From Phytobacter ursingii (GTDB lineage: Bacteria > Pseudomonadota > Gammaproteobacteria > Enterobacterales > Enterobacteriaceae), in the NCBI GenBank assembly GCA_901456055.1, contig CABDWT010000002.1:186001-250000 (forward strand): a stretch of DNA of 64,000 nt. The letters run 5' to 3'. A program made the translations under genes and the position numbers. Shown here one piece after another: positions 44,561 to 56,000 of the stretch (position 1 is its first letter; every line of letters begins with the position of its first letter). Below the pieces are notes generated by a model. It searched no databases. It was not told where the DNA came from and was given only the letters and a program-made list of their open reading frames with translations.

Positions 44561-44622
44561 AACAGATGTGCTTACAATGGCTCGATCATATTCGGATCCA
44601 GGGTCACAAAATTAAATTACGT

Positions 44623-44952
44623 TTATAAAGGGCCTCTCCACGATAATTTAACACTTAGTTCTATAGGTATAATTTCAAACAAGTATTTAATATATTCAAT
44701 TTGTTTATTATAATTAGGTGATATATCTTCATTACAGTTTTCAAAGTAATATTTTGCTTGAGTATTTAAAAACCAAACATCATGCTCTACAAAGTCTGAT
44801 ATGAGCAATGTATACATCATATTATGGACTAACTCCGCCTCAAAAAAACAAGACAGATCATTTTCTTTCTCTTTCTTGCTTAAGGATTGAACATTTCTAA
44901 TATGGGTTATAGAAAGGGAAAGCATTTTTACATACACTTCATTTTTTTTCAT
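44623..44952 (-). CDS. Putative immunity protein of orphan CDI module 1
   Basis: A 109-residue AT-rich gene product (MKKNEVYVKMLSLSITHIRN, with FVEHDVWFLNTQAKYYFEN). It is soluble and has no known motif that I recognise. It begins 21 bp after the stop of the orphan toxin frame with GAGG at good distance from ATG 44952, which is the standard toxin/immunity arrangement. Its function is inferred from position. Confidence 0.65.
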   Translation of the reverse strand: MKKNEVYVKMLSLSITHIRNVQSLSKKEKENDLSCFFEAELVHNMMYTLLISDFVEHDVWFLNTQAKYYFENCNEDISPNYNKQIEYIKYLFEIIPIELSVKLSWRGPL

Positions 44953-44973
44953 TTCAATATCCTCGCTCTAATC

Positions 44974-46338
44974 CTATTTTCTTGTTGGCATAGGTTTTGC
45001 GCCTGCCGGAGCACTTTTTGTTTCAGTCCATAATCCATTCTGCAATAATTTCTCAATAAAAGACTTATCTCCTGTCCTTTGAAATATTTCCTGTGCTGCA
45101 ACCATTCGATGATTCCCTTCAGATATATAATATGTACCTTTACTATCTATATATCCAGCAATTCTACCTTCTGGCGCATTAAATCGATAATCCCCTGAAA
45201 GCATGTCATTTTTAATTTGATCCACTTGTTGAGGATTCCTCAACCCCGTCTGCAGACTTTTTATACCGTTAGATACTCCTCCTTTAGCCAAATTTGATAT
45301 TGTTGTTTTAGCCAGTTTCAGGATTTCTGTGCCCCGCATTCCTAGAGAAGCTAATTCTAACTGATTACCCGGATCCGATACCCAGACAGCAAACCGCATC
45401 CATGTGGGGCTATTCCTATCTATATTTTCAAGATCTTTATTGTTCCATTGCAGAACGTAATCTTTGGCTTCTCCACTGGTCATCACATCGATGCCGAGCA
45501 TCTTACCTAGCCATTTCGGAAGCTGTGCGGCATCAATCCCACCTAGGGTAACTTCTTTATCCCATACCAAGACTCCAAGTGGGTTATCTTTCAGTCTTTC
45601 ATCTACTGATGCACTTTGCTCATCACTAATTTTTTTCCATTTTTCGATAACAGATTGACAATCGCCCCCTGATTTACGGCATTTCAATAACTCTTTATCA
45701 AAAGACAATGATTGTTTCGAACTTAAAGAGTTATTCTCAACCTCAACCCGCGCTGCATTCGCCCCGCTGCCGGTGCCGCTGCTGTTACCGGCAGCCACAC
45801 TACCGCCTGCCGCGCCCAGCGCTGCCACAAGATTCACTATCACCGTTTTCTCATCCGGTGACAGCTTATCCGGCTCCTTGTTGTAAAACGCCAGAGACAG
45901 TGCTTCTGAACCGGACGACGCGATAAAACCACCGGCCGCTCCGGCTGCCGCATTGCCGCCCTGCAACTGCACCAGCACCGCCGACGCCAGCGTATGCAGA
46001 GCAATACGCGCACTTTCATGACCACCGGCAACGCTTTTTATCAGCCCTGCCACATAAGGTGCTGCACCTGCCGCCATCCCGCCAGTGACATTTCCACCCA
46101 GTGCGCCTGCCAGTAGCCCCGTCAGCGCAGTGCCATTACGCCAGAAATCACTGCCAACGCCGTATTCCTTATCAACCTCTTTATATTGGGCAGAACCCGC
46201 GATTTTGTCATCAATCTGCTGTTCCGTCAGGCCATCCAGCTCACCGTTCGCCTCCATATCTGCGCGGATTTTCTTTTTACCCTCGTCCAGCTGGCTCTGT
46301 CGCCAGGCATCCATCGCCTGGGTGGGTGCCCAGTGCAA
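44974..46338 (-). CDS. Orphan cdiA C-terminal module 1 with ParB-like toxin tip
   Basis: The frame contains the pretoxin region (GVGSDFWRNGTALTGLLAGA), the VENN motif (VEVENNSLSS), a presumed entry domain (about 100 residues from LGVLVWDKEVTLGGIDAA) and a C-terminal ParB/sulfiredoxin-like domain with EGRIAGYIDSKGTYYISEGN and HRMVAAQEIF. Such ParB-fold domains occur as nuclease tips in polymorphic toxins. The toxin part is intact. The 5' end is not. Relative to the copy near 43905, four bases (GGGT) are added at about 46322-46325, so the frame upstream (ALENNFEKGKIQDQLDIQTQ) is disconnected, and secretion signals are absent. It can only be used after recombination into a full cdiA. Confidence 0.75.
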   Translation of the reverse strand: MHWAPTQAMDAWRQSQLDEGKKKIRADMEANGELDGLTEQQIDDKIAGSAQYKEVDKEYGVGSDFWRNGTALTGLLAGALGGNVTGGMAAGAAPYVAGLIKSVAGGHESARIALHTLASAVLVQLQGGNAAAGAAGGFIASSGSEALSLAFYNKEPDKLSPDEKTVIVNLVAALGAAGGSVAAGNSSGTGSGANAARVEVENNSLSSKQSLSFDKELLKCRKSGGDCQSVIEKWKKISDEQSASVDERLKDNPLGVLVWDKEVTLGGIDAAQLPKWLGKMLGIDVMTSGEAKDYVLQWNNKDLENIDRNSPTWMRFAVWVSDPGNQLELASLGMRGTEILKLAKTTISNLAKGGVSNGIKSLQTGLRNPQQVDQIKNDMLSGDYRFNAPEGRIAGYIDSKGTYYISEGNHRMVAAQEIFQRTGDKSFIEKLLQNGLWTETKSAPAGAKPMPTRK

Positions 46339-46431
46339 CGGCCTGGGTCTGAATGTCTAACTGATCCTGAATTTTGCCCTTCTCAAAATTGTTCTCCAGC
46401 GCGGTGTGCGCACCGGTGGTATTGCGGCTTT

Positions 46432-46461
46432 CCCGGATGCGGTGTAAATACCTTATCCGGG
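46432..46461. repeat. REP-type palindrome at the head of orphan module 1
   Basis: Same CCCGGATGCGGTGTAAATAC CTTATCCGGG element as at 44003-44032. Homology between the two modules stops 13 bases beyond it (GCTTGCT), where insertion-sequence DNA begins in this copy. Confidence 0.75.
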
Positions 46462-46474
46462 CTACGCTTGCTTC

Positions 46475-46746
46475 AGCTCCTTCTGGAGCCGTCGGATCTC
46501 AGCCTGAGCATCTGACTGGACTTTATTGGTGGAAGAATCCGGGCCATATGCCTTTATTCAGGCATAAAGGCTGTGGGTGGTAATACCGAGACGTGTTGCA
46601 ACACCGGAAACAAAATGACCACGATCAACGACCTGTTTGACTGCTTCAATTTTAAACTCTTCGGGATAATGCTTACCGCTCATGGGCGCCACTCTTTTAG
46701 CCATCTTGAATGACTCTGAGGTGTCTGTTAAATCCGTGTCGATTCA
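46475..46746 (-). mobile_element. IS3-family OrfA remnant with one terminal repeat
   Basis: The terminal repeat TGAATCGACACGGATTTAAC AGACACC (46746 inwards) is followed 42 bases later by a transposase OrfA start (MAKRVAPMSGKHYPEEFKIE at 46704, then AVKQVVDRGHFVSGVATRLG). A TGA replaces the Trp codon after THSLYA, and the frame is cut after about 75 codons at the junction with orphan module 1. It is a dead insertion-sequence end abutting the cdiI stop codon. Confidence 0.8.
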
Positions 46747-46747
46747 T

Positions 46748-47035
46748 TCATGGAACCAACTGGATCGGGAAGATGACTTCCCGACCTTCAATATAATCCC
46801 ATGTTATTTCACCCAATATTCTAGATATTTTAGGCTTTAAAGGCATCACGGACATTATTAACTCATCAAGGCCATCCGTATATGTAATCCCTCTTATACC
46901 CTTAGTATCAGATATTTTTGCAGAAAAATATCCAACCTCACCCTGCACACTCAAACAATAATAAACAGTACTTGTTTGAGATTCATAATTCATTGATAGC
47001 AAATCAATATTATGGTTTGTAGACACTGTGTCCAT
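46748..47035 (-). CDS. cdiI: Putative CDI immunity protein for the papain-like toxin
   Basis: A 95-residue soluble protein overlapping the cdiA end by 26 bases. ATG 47035 (MDTVSTNHNIDLLSM) is preferred over ATG 47056 because AAGGA lies eight bases upstream, whereas the earlier ATG has no such site. Features are VYYCLSVQGEVGYFSAKISD and the C-terminal end REVIFPIQLVP. It should bind and block the C39-like toxin tip of CdiA in the cytoplasm. The stop codon lies one base from the IS terminal repeat, so the original C-terminus may have been altered by the insertion. Confidence 0.72.
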   Translation of the reverse strand: MDTVSTNHNIDLLSMNYESQTSTVYYCLSVQGEVGYFSAKISDTKGIRGITYTDGLDELIMSVMPLKPKISRILGEITWDYIEGREVIFPIQLVP

Positions 47036-50000
47036 TCCACGTATCCTTAAATTCATTAATGGTCATCGTATAACGAGTCCCTTTAAATGGATCGTTGATT
47101 ATTACGTTTCCTACATCATCAGTACCTTTGACGACAACCCAATGGCCAACTTTATTACCCGAGTCCCACATCATTGCACTCCAGGAACCAGTGTTATTTA
47201 AAGCCTCAAAGCTAGATGAAGAAACATTATTAGCCACCCAACCACTATCGGCTTTATTAAGTTTATTGGCCAACGAAGTCATTGAAGTTAATTCTGTTCC
47301 TAACTCAATTTGAGAAGATAAGATGCCTCTATCCTTCAACATCATTTCAGCACATGCTGCACCGCAACTTGTCGGAGTTACTTGCTTAACCACATTTGGA
47401 TCAATTACTTCATCCAGAACATTCCAGTTTCCCCCAGCCCCACCTTTCATCCCTGCGAGGTTTACAACATCCGTTGAGTTGCCACCAGATAGCGCTTTTG
47501 CAGGACCAGCTACCCCCGCACCCACCTGCGTCAGACCATAAATGCCCTCGGAGTAAGCCGGAGGTACACCTAAACCTTCCAGTAGCCACGCACCACTCGT
47601 TTTCTGGTCTTCTCCAGACAGGAAAGCATTCCACCCGGCGTTAGCCGTATCCAGCCCGGAGGCTGCCAGATAACTCCCGGCCAGACACGTTATGCCGCCC
47701 GTGCACACTGCCACGCCACCTACTGCCTGTAGCTCGCCACCAGCGAATTCCGCCAGACCGCCTATGCGCGTCCCTACGTTGTAGCGGGAAAGCGTATCGC
47801 CAGTCTGGTCGCTGATCGAATACCCAAACATCGGCACACTGGCATAAGTGTAACTGCCCATCGCGTAGATCTGTTGATTGCTACTCTGCGACGCCAGTTG
47901 CGTGCGCTCGCTCGCATATGCGTCGCTGTTACCTAACTGCTCCAGCGCTTGCGCTTTGATGTAATCCGCAGAACCTTCGGCAAATTCAGCTGAACATTTG
48001 ACCAACGCACAGGCCGCGGCTTTCAGACGAGCTTCTTTTTCTTGATCCCCACCGGATAATTGCTGGATACGGGCTATTTCATCAGGATGCAATTGCCGGT
48101 TATAACGTTCAGCATCCAGTGATACTGCAGCGCCGGACTGCGCACCGTTTGTTCCACCAATCAACCCGCCGATAGCACTACCACTTAACGCAGTTGCCCA
48201 TTGTGTGATCGCTCCCCGTTCATTGCGATCCAACTGCGTATTGTTACTCAGATAGGTATCAACCATCTGACCGAACGCTTCACTGCTCAGCCCGGCAAGC
48301 CCACCTGCCAGCGCATTCCCACCGCCTATACTCGCCTGGATGGCGCCTATAACACCATGAATAGCCGCTTTTTCCGGACTATCCGCCGCCCATCCCATCG
48401 CGTCACCAATGTCTCCGGCGGCAGTGTTCGCCATCTGCCCGAACACCGAAGCCAGTTCCTGTTGCTCAGCGATTTTCTTCTCATCAAAGATTTTATCGAT
48501 ATGCCCATTGGCGTTGTTGGTGTCTCGACTTAACCGTGCAATATCCTGTGTCTGCTGATCACCAGCACGTATTACGATGCTGCCTGCAGCAATGGCGGAT
48601 TGCGTTGTACCTGAATCCGCACCGCGGCTCGCCACACCGATGGCAGGCACAACACCACCGCTGTTTACACGCTCGCCTTTGTCATTGTTTCCTGATGAGA
48701 AACCACCGGAAAGGCCTTTGCTACTGGCGCTGTACTGCGCTTTGTTATCTATGTCGCGCCATCCTAACGTACCGGTATCAAGCAGATTCTTATCTGCCGT
48801 TGCGGTACTGGCTATGACTGCGCCATCCAGTTGGGTATGGTTGCCGACCGTAATATCGAACCCTTTATCCCCGGCAAACAACCCGCTTTGCTCACCGACG
48901 CTGGCATAGCCGCTGTCGGTTTTGCTTTTATTGATGCTCAGGGAGGCGGAACCGGTCATTGACCCAAAGGTGAAACTGGCACCGCCGCTCACGCTTTTCT
49001 GCTGGCTGTGGTACTCGTCAGTATCCTGCAGGCTGGTGACCGTCAGGTTACGTCCCACCTCTGCAGTGATTTTGTCCCCTAATACCTGCGCTCCGGAGAT
49101 GACCGTGTCCTGTCCACTACTCAGGCTTAGCTCGTCACTGGCGCTAACGCGGGTATTGACATACTCTGTGCTCTTACCGTCAGCCGTTCCCTTCGATTGG
49201 TAACCACTGGCTGAGACACCGATACCCGTCTCCTGACCCAGCGATACATGCACTCCAACATTCCAACCGCTGCTGCTATTCTTGCTGGTTTGCTCGCTGT
49301 TGTCCGACGCAGCGCCCAGTACCAGGTTGTTCTGAGCCACCAGAGTGACATTTTTACCTGTCACGCCACTGCCGCTGACGTGAAGGTCTCCGCTACTCCC
49401 GTTCGCTCCCGTCGCCACCAGCGTTGTATTTCCTCCTGCACTGAGCGTACTGCCACGAACCTGATTTTGTGTAGAACTGGACTCTGACGAGCTCTTACTC
49501 GAACCGACGCTTACCTCCACCTTGACGGCATTCATATTGCCCTGGGCTATATCAGCCGCCATAGAAGGAGCTTGCGAGACAGCCACCCATGCATTTTTTG
49601 CTGCCTGCACGGCATACAGGGTTTTTAGTCGTTCATCGCTGACTTCCTGGCTGCGTTTCAGTGTATTGTTGGCGGCCATAGCGGCATCGATCACAGGACT
49701 CGATACGGATAATGTCAGACCACTCTTCTTCTGCTCGAAACGTTCCTGGCGTTTCAGTAGATCGTTACCCGGGTCAACGATAATTTCCCCTGCGACCACG
49801 TTCAGATTTTTATCTGCAATCACATCAGCGCCACTGATGTGCGCTTTTTCACCGGCGACAATATTGGCGTTACCCCCGGTCGAGCCAATAGTGCTCACAC
49901 TCTGGCTCTGGGTGGTGCCTTTCTCTTTAAGCTCCTGTTTCGTTTTGCTGCTGCCGATGGTAAAGCCAATACCGCCAGAGCCCATCAGTCCGCTCTTTTT

Positions 50001-53000
50001 CGTTTCGGAGAGCTGCCAGTTGGAATCGGTGTTGGTGGCGGCGGTGATGTCCACGTTATGCGCCGCACTGAGCGTCACATCGCCATCGCCTACCACGCCG
50101 GAGCCTTTCACCAACAGGTCGTTACCGGCTTTCACGGTGACGTTATCGCCACTCAACAACGTGCCAGCCTCCGTCGTTGAACTCTGTTCGGAGATGGTGT
50201 GGGTCGTCTTCTTGCTGAGGAACCCTTTTTTGGTTTTCGTCTCTTCGGCGTAGTGATAATCACTTTCGGTGGCGGTCGTCAGATTAATATCACGACCAGC
50301 GGAAACCCCGATATCGCCCTTCGCCGTGACCTGCGCCGCCTGAGAATTAACATCACGTCCTGCGACAATCACCGTGTTGGTGCCGCTGGCAACCTCGGTG
50401 CCCTGCTGACGGACCTGCTCATTAATCACGGTTTTATTGCTGGAGTGATAGCTGTCGCCTTTGGTGGTGGCTTCCGCCAGCAGGTTGACATCACGCCCGG
50501 CCTGCAGGCCGACGCCTTTTTCTGCGGCCAGACCGGCTGCGTTAGCATTGATATCCTGGCCTGCTGTTAGCACCAGGTTATCGCCTGCGCTTACCGTCGT
50601 ACGGCTCTGCCCGGTACTGTGCGTTTCGCTTTTGCCATTTTGATTGTTGGTGCTGGTCTGCTGCGCATTCAGGTTCAGATCGTTACCTGCCGACAACTGA
50701 GCACTGTTCCCCGCGCTTACGTTGCTGGCAGTAACGGTCAGGTCATTACCCGCCTGCATCGCCAGACCGCCGCCTGCGCTGATGGTGCTGCCCTGCCAGG
50801 ATACCGTTTCATTACGGGTGGCGGCCTGACGTGCATAACCGGACAAGAATCCAGACTGGCTGTAAGCATCATTTTTCTGGATGGCATTCACAGCAATATT
50901 GCCACCCGCCCCCATCGCCAAATCACCACCGGCCACCAGAGTTGACCCCGTCAGGGTGATATCTTTCCCGGCACTCAGCGACAGCCCATCCAGCGCGGTA
51001 ATCGCAGCCGTACTACCGAGCGTCGTGTCACTAAAGCTCACGTTGCCGTATTTGCTTTTCGCATCCAGTGAATACTGGTCGGCAAGAGTGACGTTAGTGA
51101 TGTTGCCGGTCAGGCTGTCCAGCGCCACCGTTTTCCCGCTGATGGTGGAACTGAGGTTGTTGATATCGCCAATGGCGCTGAGATCAAGGTTGCCGCCTGC
51201 CTTAATCAAGGCGTCACCGGTGTTGTTGATCTGGCCTGCGCTGTTCACGCTGAGATCGGTTTTCGCCAGCAGGGTGCTGCCGCTGTTGGTAATACTGCCA
51301 CCGTTCAGGCTGACGTTATTCCCGGCAATCACGCTGCCGTTGTTGATCGTTACATCCTTCGGCGACAGGTACACTTTCGGCACCATCACCGTTTCGCCAT
51401 TGATCGTGGCGGTTTCCCACCACAGGATACTCTGGTCGAGCGCGGCCACCTGGTCGGCGGTGAGCGCCACACCAAACTGCAGGCCCAGCGACTGCCGGGC
51501 GCTGGCGGCGTTATCCATCAAGTAGGTCATCTGCGCCAGATCGGAACCGATGCCATTAAGGTAACGGCTGCCGGTCTGGTTCAGCACCACATTGCTGACA
51601 TAACGGGTGTCAAAGGCGGCATCGCCGAGGAATTTGTAATCGTAATCCGGGTTCAGGTTCAGGCGCGACAGCATATACGACGAACCGAGGAACTGCGTCT
51701 CGTTGGTATACGTCGGACTGGTTTCGCGTGGCGCGGCGGTCGGGGTGATGCCAAGTAGCTTATTCAGATCGCCAAACAGCGCCGGATCAAGCTGCCCCAG
51801 GCCATCAAGTTTGGGGTTGACTGTAATCAGGTACGGGCTTTTCGGATTTTGGGAAACCACGAAATAGCCATCATTGCCGGTAGGGAGCGGGTAGGCGCTG
51901 GTATCGACGGTTTTCCCCTGATACTTGCCTGGTACGCCGCTGTCGGTGCTTTTGAGCCCGGCGGTAGTGACGCCCGCGTTTGCCAGACTGCCGGTACTCC
52001 CGAGATCAGTATTGCCTTTCTGTTGCGAAGAGGCATTCGTTAGCGCAACGCCGGATGCTGCGCCGTTATCCAGTGAGCCGCCACCGTTTATCTGTTGCAA
52101 CGCGTTTTGCAGTTGATCCTGCCACTGCGGGGAATTCACCGCCACCGGACCACCCGCCAGCGTCTGTCTGGCTACGCTACCGCCAATACTCTGGTTGCTC
52201 AGGGTATTCAGCGACGGGGCAACGATGGTGTTGCTGACACCGCCTGCATTCGCGGTGGTGCTGGTGTTGCTGATATTATTGCTAAAGTTTGCGGCAACAT
52301 TACCACCGGCCTGAATGACAGAGCGATAGATATCGCCATTTTGTAAAACTGATGTTTGTCCCGCAAGCTTATAGGTAATCAGCGTATCTTTGGTGGTTAA
52401 TATATACTGACCATTATTTTGGTAATAATCATAATTATTATCACTAAATGAATAACCATAATGAACATAGGGATCATAATCTTTTGTATGCGTTCCCCCC
52501 ATATCAATGACGATGATACGATCATCACCACTACCAATGATTGTCGGCGGTGTCGATAATAAAGAGCTGTTATACGTAACACCAGGATCCACTACAAATT
52601 CATAGTGATATGAAGTAGTAAGTACCCCAGCCTGATAGCTTGTGTTATTTAAGCTACTGCCACTGAGAGTCATATTACCATTGGCATAAATATCAGAAGC
52701 CAGGTTATCAAGTACATTAAGATTGCCAGCAAGATTCCTGCCTGCATGAATACTTGCGATTCCTCCAGTGCTGCTTACCGTGAGTTGTGTCTGTGAGGCA
52801 ACGATATCTTTCGTCGTATAAGCGGTTCCAGGCGCATAAATATAGAGGGTATAATTTTGGTTATCCCCACTACCATTGGGACCATTTCCCCCGCCAGTAT
52901 GCACAGTCCAGCCTTTGATCAACGCGCCATACTGCGGAAGATCTTTTGCATTGACCGTAATAGAGGGCGCAGGGGTTACCGCTGAGTTTTGAATTATGTT

Positions 53001-56000
53001 CTGCTGAACACTCAGTCCATCCCGCTGATTCAGCAGATGCCCCGTATTAATCGCAATATCGCCATTACGGGTTTCAATGGTGCCGGAGGTATTAATGACT
53101 TCGGCATTCGCATTTCCCGCCGCGTCGCGCTGCATCCACAACGAATTACCGGCGAGGATATTGCCGCGCTGGTTGGTAATACTGTTGGCATAAAGCGCGA
53201 GATTATTCGCCGCATACAGCAGCGCGGTGTTAATAAGAGAACCCGGCGTGCTCATCGTCAGGCTACCGAGCGTACCGGCAAAACCGTTAGCCGTGATATT
53301 GCCCCGGCTGACCAGCGCCACATCGCCGCCACCCTGCAGTGCGCTGTTACTGTTGAGCATAATGTCGCTGCCGCTGAGCGTACTGGCGCCGCTCCCGGTC
53401 GTAATCTGCCCGCTGTTACTCAGTTGACCGCCCGCAGTGAGATTCACCGCCTGGCCCTGCATCACGCTCTGGTTGTCGATGGCCCCGTTGCTCGATATAG
53501 AGAGCGTTTTGCCTGACGCCAGCGCCGTTTGCGCAGTAAAGGCGTTAGCCAGTTGCAGTGTCAGATTCCCGAGTGCCACCACCTGCCCCAGCGCAGTGAA
53601 TCCGGTTGCCCCAACCCATAAATCGCCGCCGCTGTACAGTTTCCCGCCCGCCGACTGGTTCATCTGCGTGGCATTCACCGTCAGTTGGCTGTTACCGAGC
53701 AATGTCCCGTTATTGGTGAGCTGGTGATAGTTCAGGGTCAGGTTATTGGCCTGGGTGGTCCCCTGATTGGTGAAGGTGTCACCGATGAGGGTCATCTGAT
53801 CGGCCAGCAGCGTGCCAGTACCGGTGTTATTCGTCGCATTCAGGGTCAGGTTCGTTGCCTGTAGCCAGCCTGCCCCGGTGTACTGCGGGGTGGTGAGCGT
53901 CAGTTGCCCGCCGGAAAGCAGTTTGCCGTCGTTGCGCGCCAGCGCAGTCGCATCGACACGGGTTTCACCCGCTCCCTGCAGCAGCCCGTAATTAAGCAGT
54001 TGTGGCGTGGTCAGAGTCAGCGTGCCCGAACTTACCGTTTGTGCGCCACTGCGGTTAGTCAGCGTCGAAGCGGCAAGCGTGACATCACCGCCCTGCACGT
54101 TACCGGCGTTATCGAGCGACGCCGCCGACAGGTTCAGCGCCCCGTTACTGGCAAACGAGCCGCCGCTCTGCTGGGTGATATCGCCGTTCAGCGTGGCGGT
54201 CAGGCCGTCGCTGCCGCTGATGGCGCCGCTGTTATTCAGCGTCCCGCCGCTAAGCGTCAGGTTTCTCGCTGCCCACTGCCCGTTGTTCGTCAGTGATAAG
54301 GCCTGCAGCGCGGCCGTGCCCATGGCGGTGATTTTGCTGCCTGTGGCGGAATTCAGGTCGCCGGTAAGCCGGAAGTTCAGCGCCCCGGCACTCTGCAACG
54401 CACCGCTGTTATCCAGCGACTGCGCGGCAAGCAGAATCGTATTGCCTTGCCAGACCCCGGCGTTACTCACCGTTCCGGCGGTAATATTGAGTGTGCCCTG
54501 AGTGAGCAGCGTCCCCGTCGCGTTGTTGGTCAGCGTAAGCTGCGGAACAGCCATCGCCATACGCGCCATCAGGGTCTGCTGCGCATCAAGCGTCAGACTG
54601 TCCAGCCCGATGAGCGCCCCCGAGTTGCTTATGGTGCGCTGATGCGCCGCCAGCGTTTTCCCCTGCACCGTACCGCTATTGTTCAGCGTCTGGCCGCGCA
54701 AGATGGCATCACCCGCGCTCAGAAGCTGTCCATCATTTCTTAGCGTCTGCGTCTGAACGCTCAGCGCCCCCTGGCTTGCCAGCGTTCCCGACTGGGTCAA
54801 TGTATCGCTGACGGCCGCCGTGAAATCGCCCTGACTCAGCAAGGAACCACTGTGCGTCCAGTCATCGGCTGTCACATCAACCGCACCGCCCTGTAATGTC
54901 CCCTGCGTAGTCAATTGTCCGGCATTGAATGTTAACGTGCCGCCGCTTAGCGTGCGGGAATTTACGCCCGTAGTGAGCGTGCCTGCCCCCAGTGTCAGGC
55001 CATTCGTCCCCTGCCACAAACCTGCATTACTCAGCGTGGAGGCATTCAACGCCAGCGTATCGCCGGAAATGCTCCCCGTGCTGGTTATCGCCACTGCCTG
55101 TAAATCTGTTGCACCGCCGCTGACGATTTTCCCGTCGTTAATCAGGTTGTTGCTCAGTACGCCGGTCAACCCTGTCAGGCCGTTGATCACGCCCTGATTA
55201 TTCAGTGACGTTCCCGTCAGCCCAACCGTATTGCCTTGCAGCGTGCCCACATTGCCCAGCGCGCCCGCGTTCAGAGTCAGTATGCCGCCGGACAGCCATT
55301 TGCCCGTGGTGGCATTGGTGATGTTCGTTGCATCTGCCTGCGCCTGCTGTGTGCCCTGAATGAGCCCGCTGTTGGTTAGAGAGTTCCCTGTAAGGGACAC
55401 AGTATTTGCCAGTACGTCCCCGCTGTTGGTGAACGTGTCGCTGTAAAGCGTGGCGCCAGCGTGCGCCATCAGCGTTCCCGAGTTTGCCAGCGATGTCCCC
55501 AGTGACAGATCTAAGGCCCCCGCTTCAAGGTCGCCGCCATTGATTAGCCTGTTTCCGCGCAGGGTAAGGCCGTCACTGGCATACAGTAACCCCTGGTTTT
55601 CCAGACGGTTCAGATCCAGATTCAGCGCACCGCCGCTGATCAACTGCCCGGCGTTACCGATTAAGAGGTCCTGAGTATCCAGCGCCAGGCTGCTATTGCC
55701 CTGCAGAATGCCGTTGTTGGTCACGGATGGCGTGCTGATACTCAGGTTTTTCGCTGCCAGTTTGCCGTCATTTTGCAGTGCGCTCGCGGAAAGCGTGAAC
55801 TGGTTCTGGCTTAGCAGTGCCCCCTGGTTAGCCATCTGCCCACTGAGCGTCGTATTCAGCGCATCCTGTGCCTGCGCCGTGCCGCTGTTCTGCCAGTTGT
55901 TCGCCGTCACCGCCATGGTGCGGCTTTGCATTTGCCCCTGGCTGGTCAGCGACTGACCGTTGAGCGTCATACCGCCGCCGCTCAGCACCCGCCCGTCCGC

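Noticed and set aside
43000-46500. CRISPR-like repeats in the CDI array
   Set aside because: The repeats are long homologous gene segments at irregular distance, not short regular repeats with unique spacers.
49522-51525. Long plus-strand open frames opposite cdiA (for example 49522-50253 and 50881-51525)
   Set aside because: They are mirror frames of the repetitive FHA-type codons of cdiA, have no ribosome-binding sites and no family likeness.
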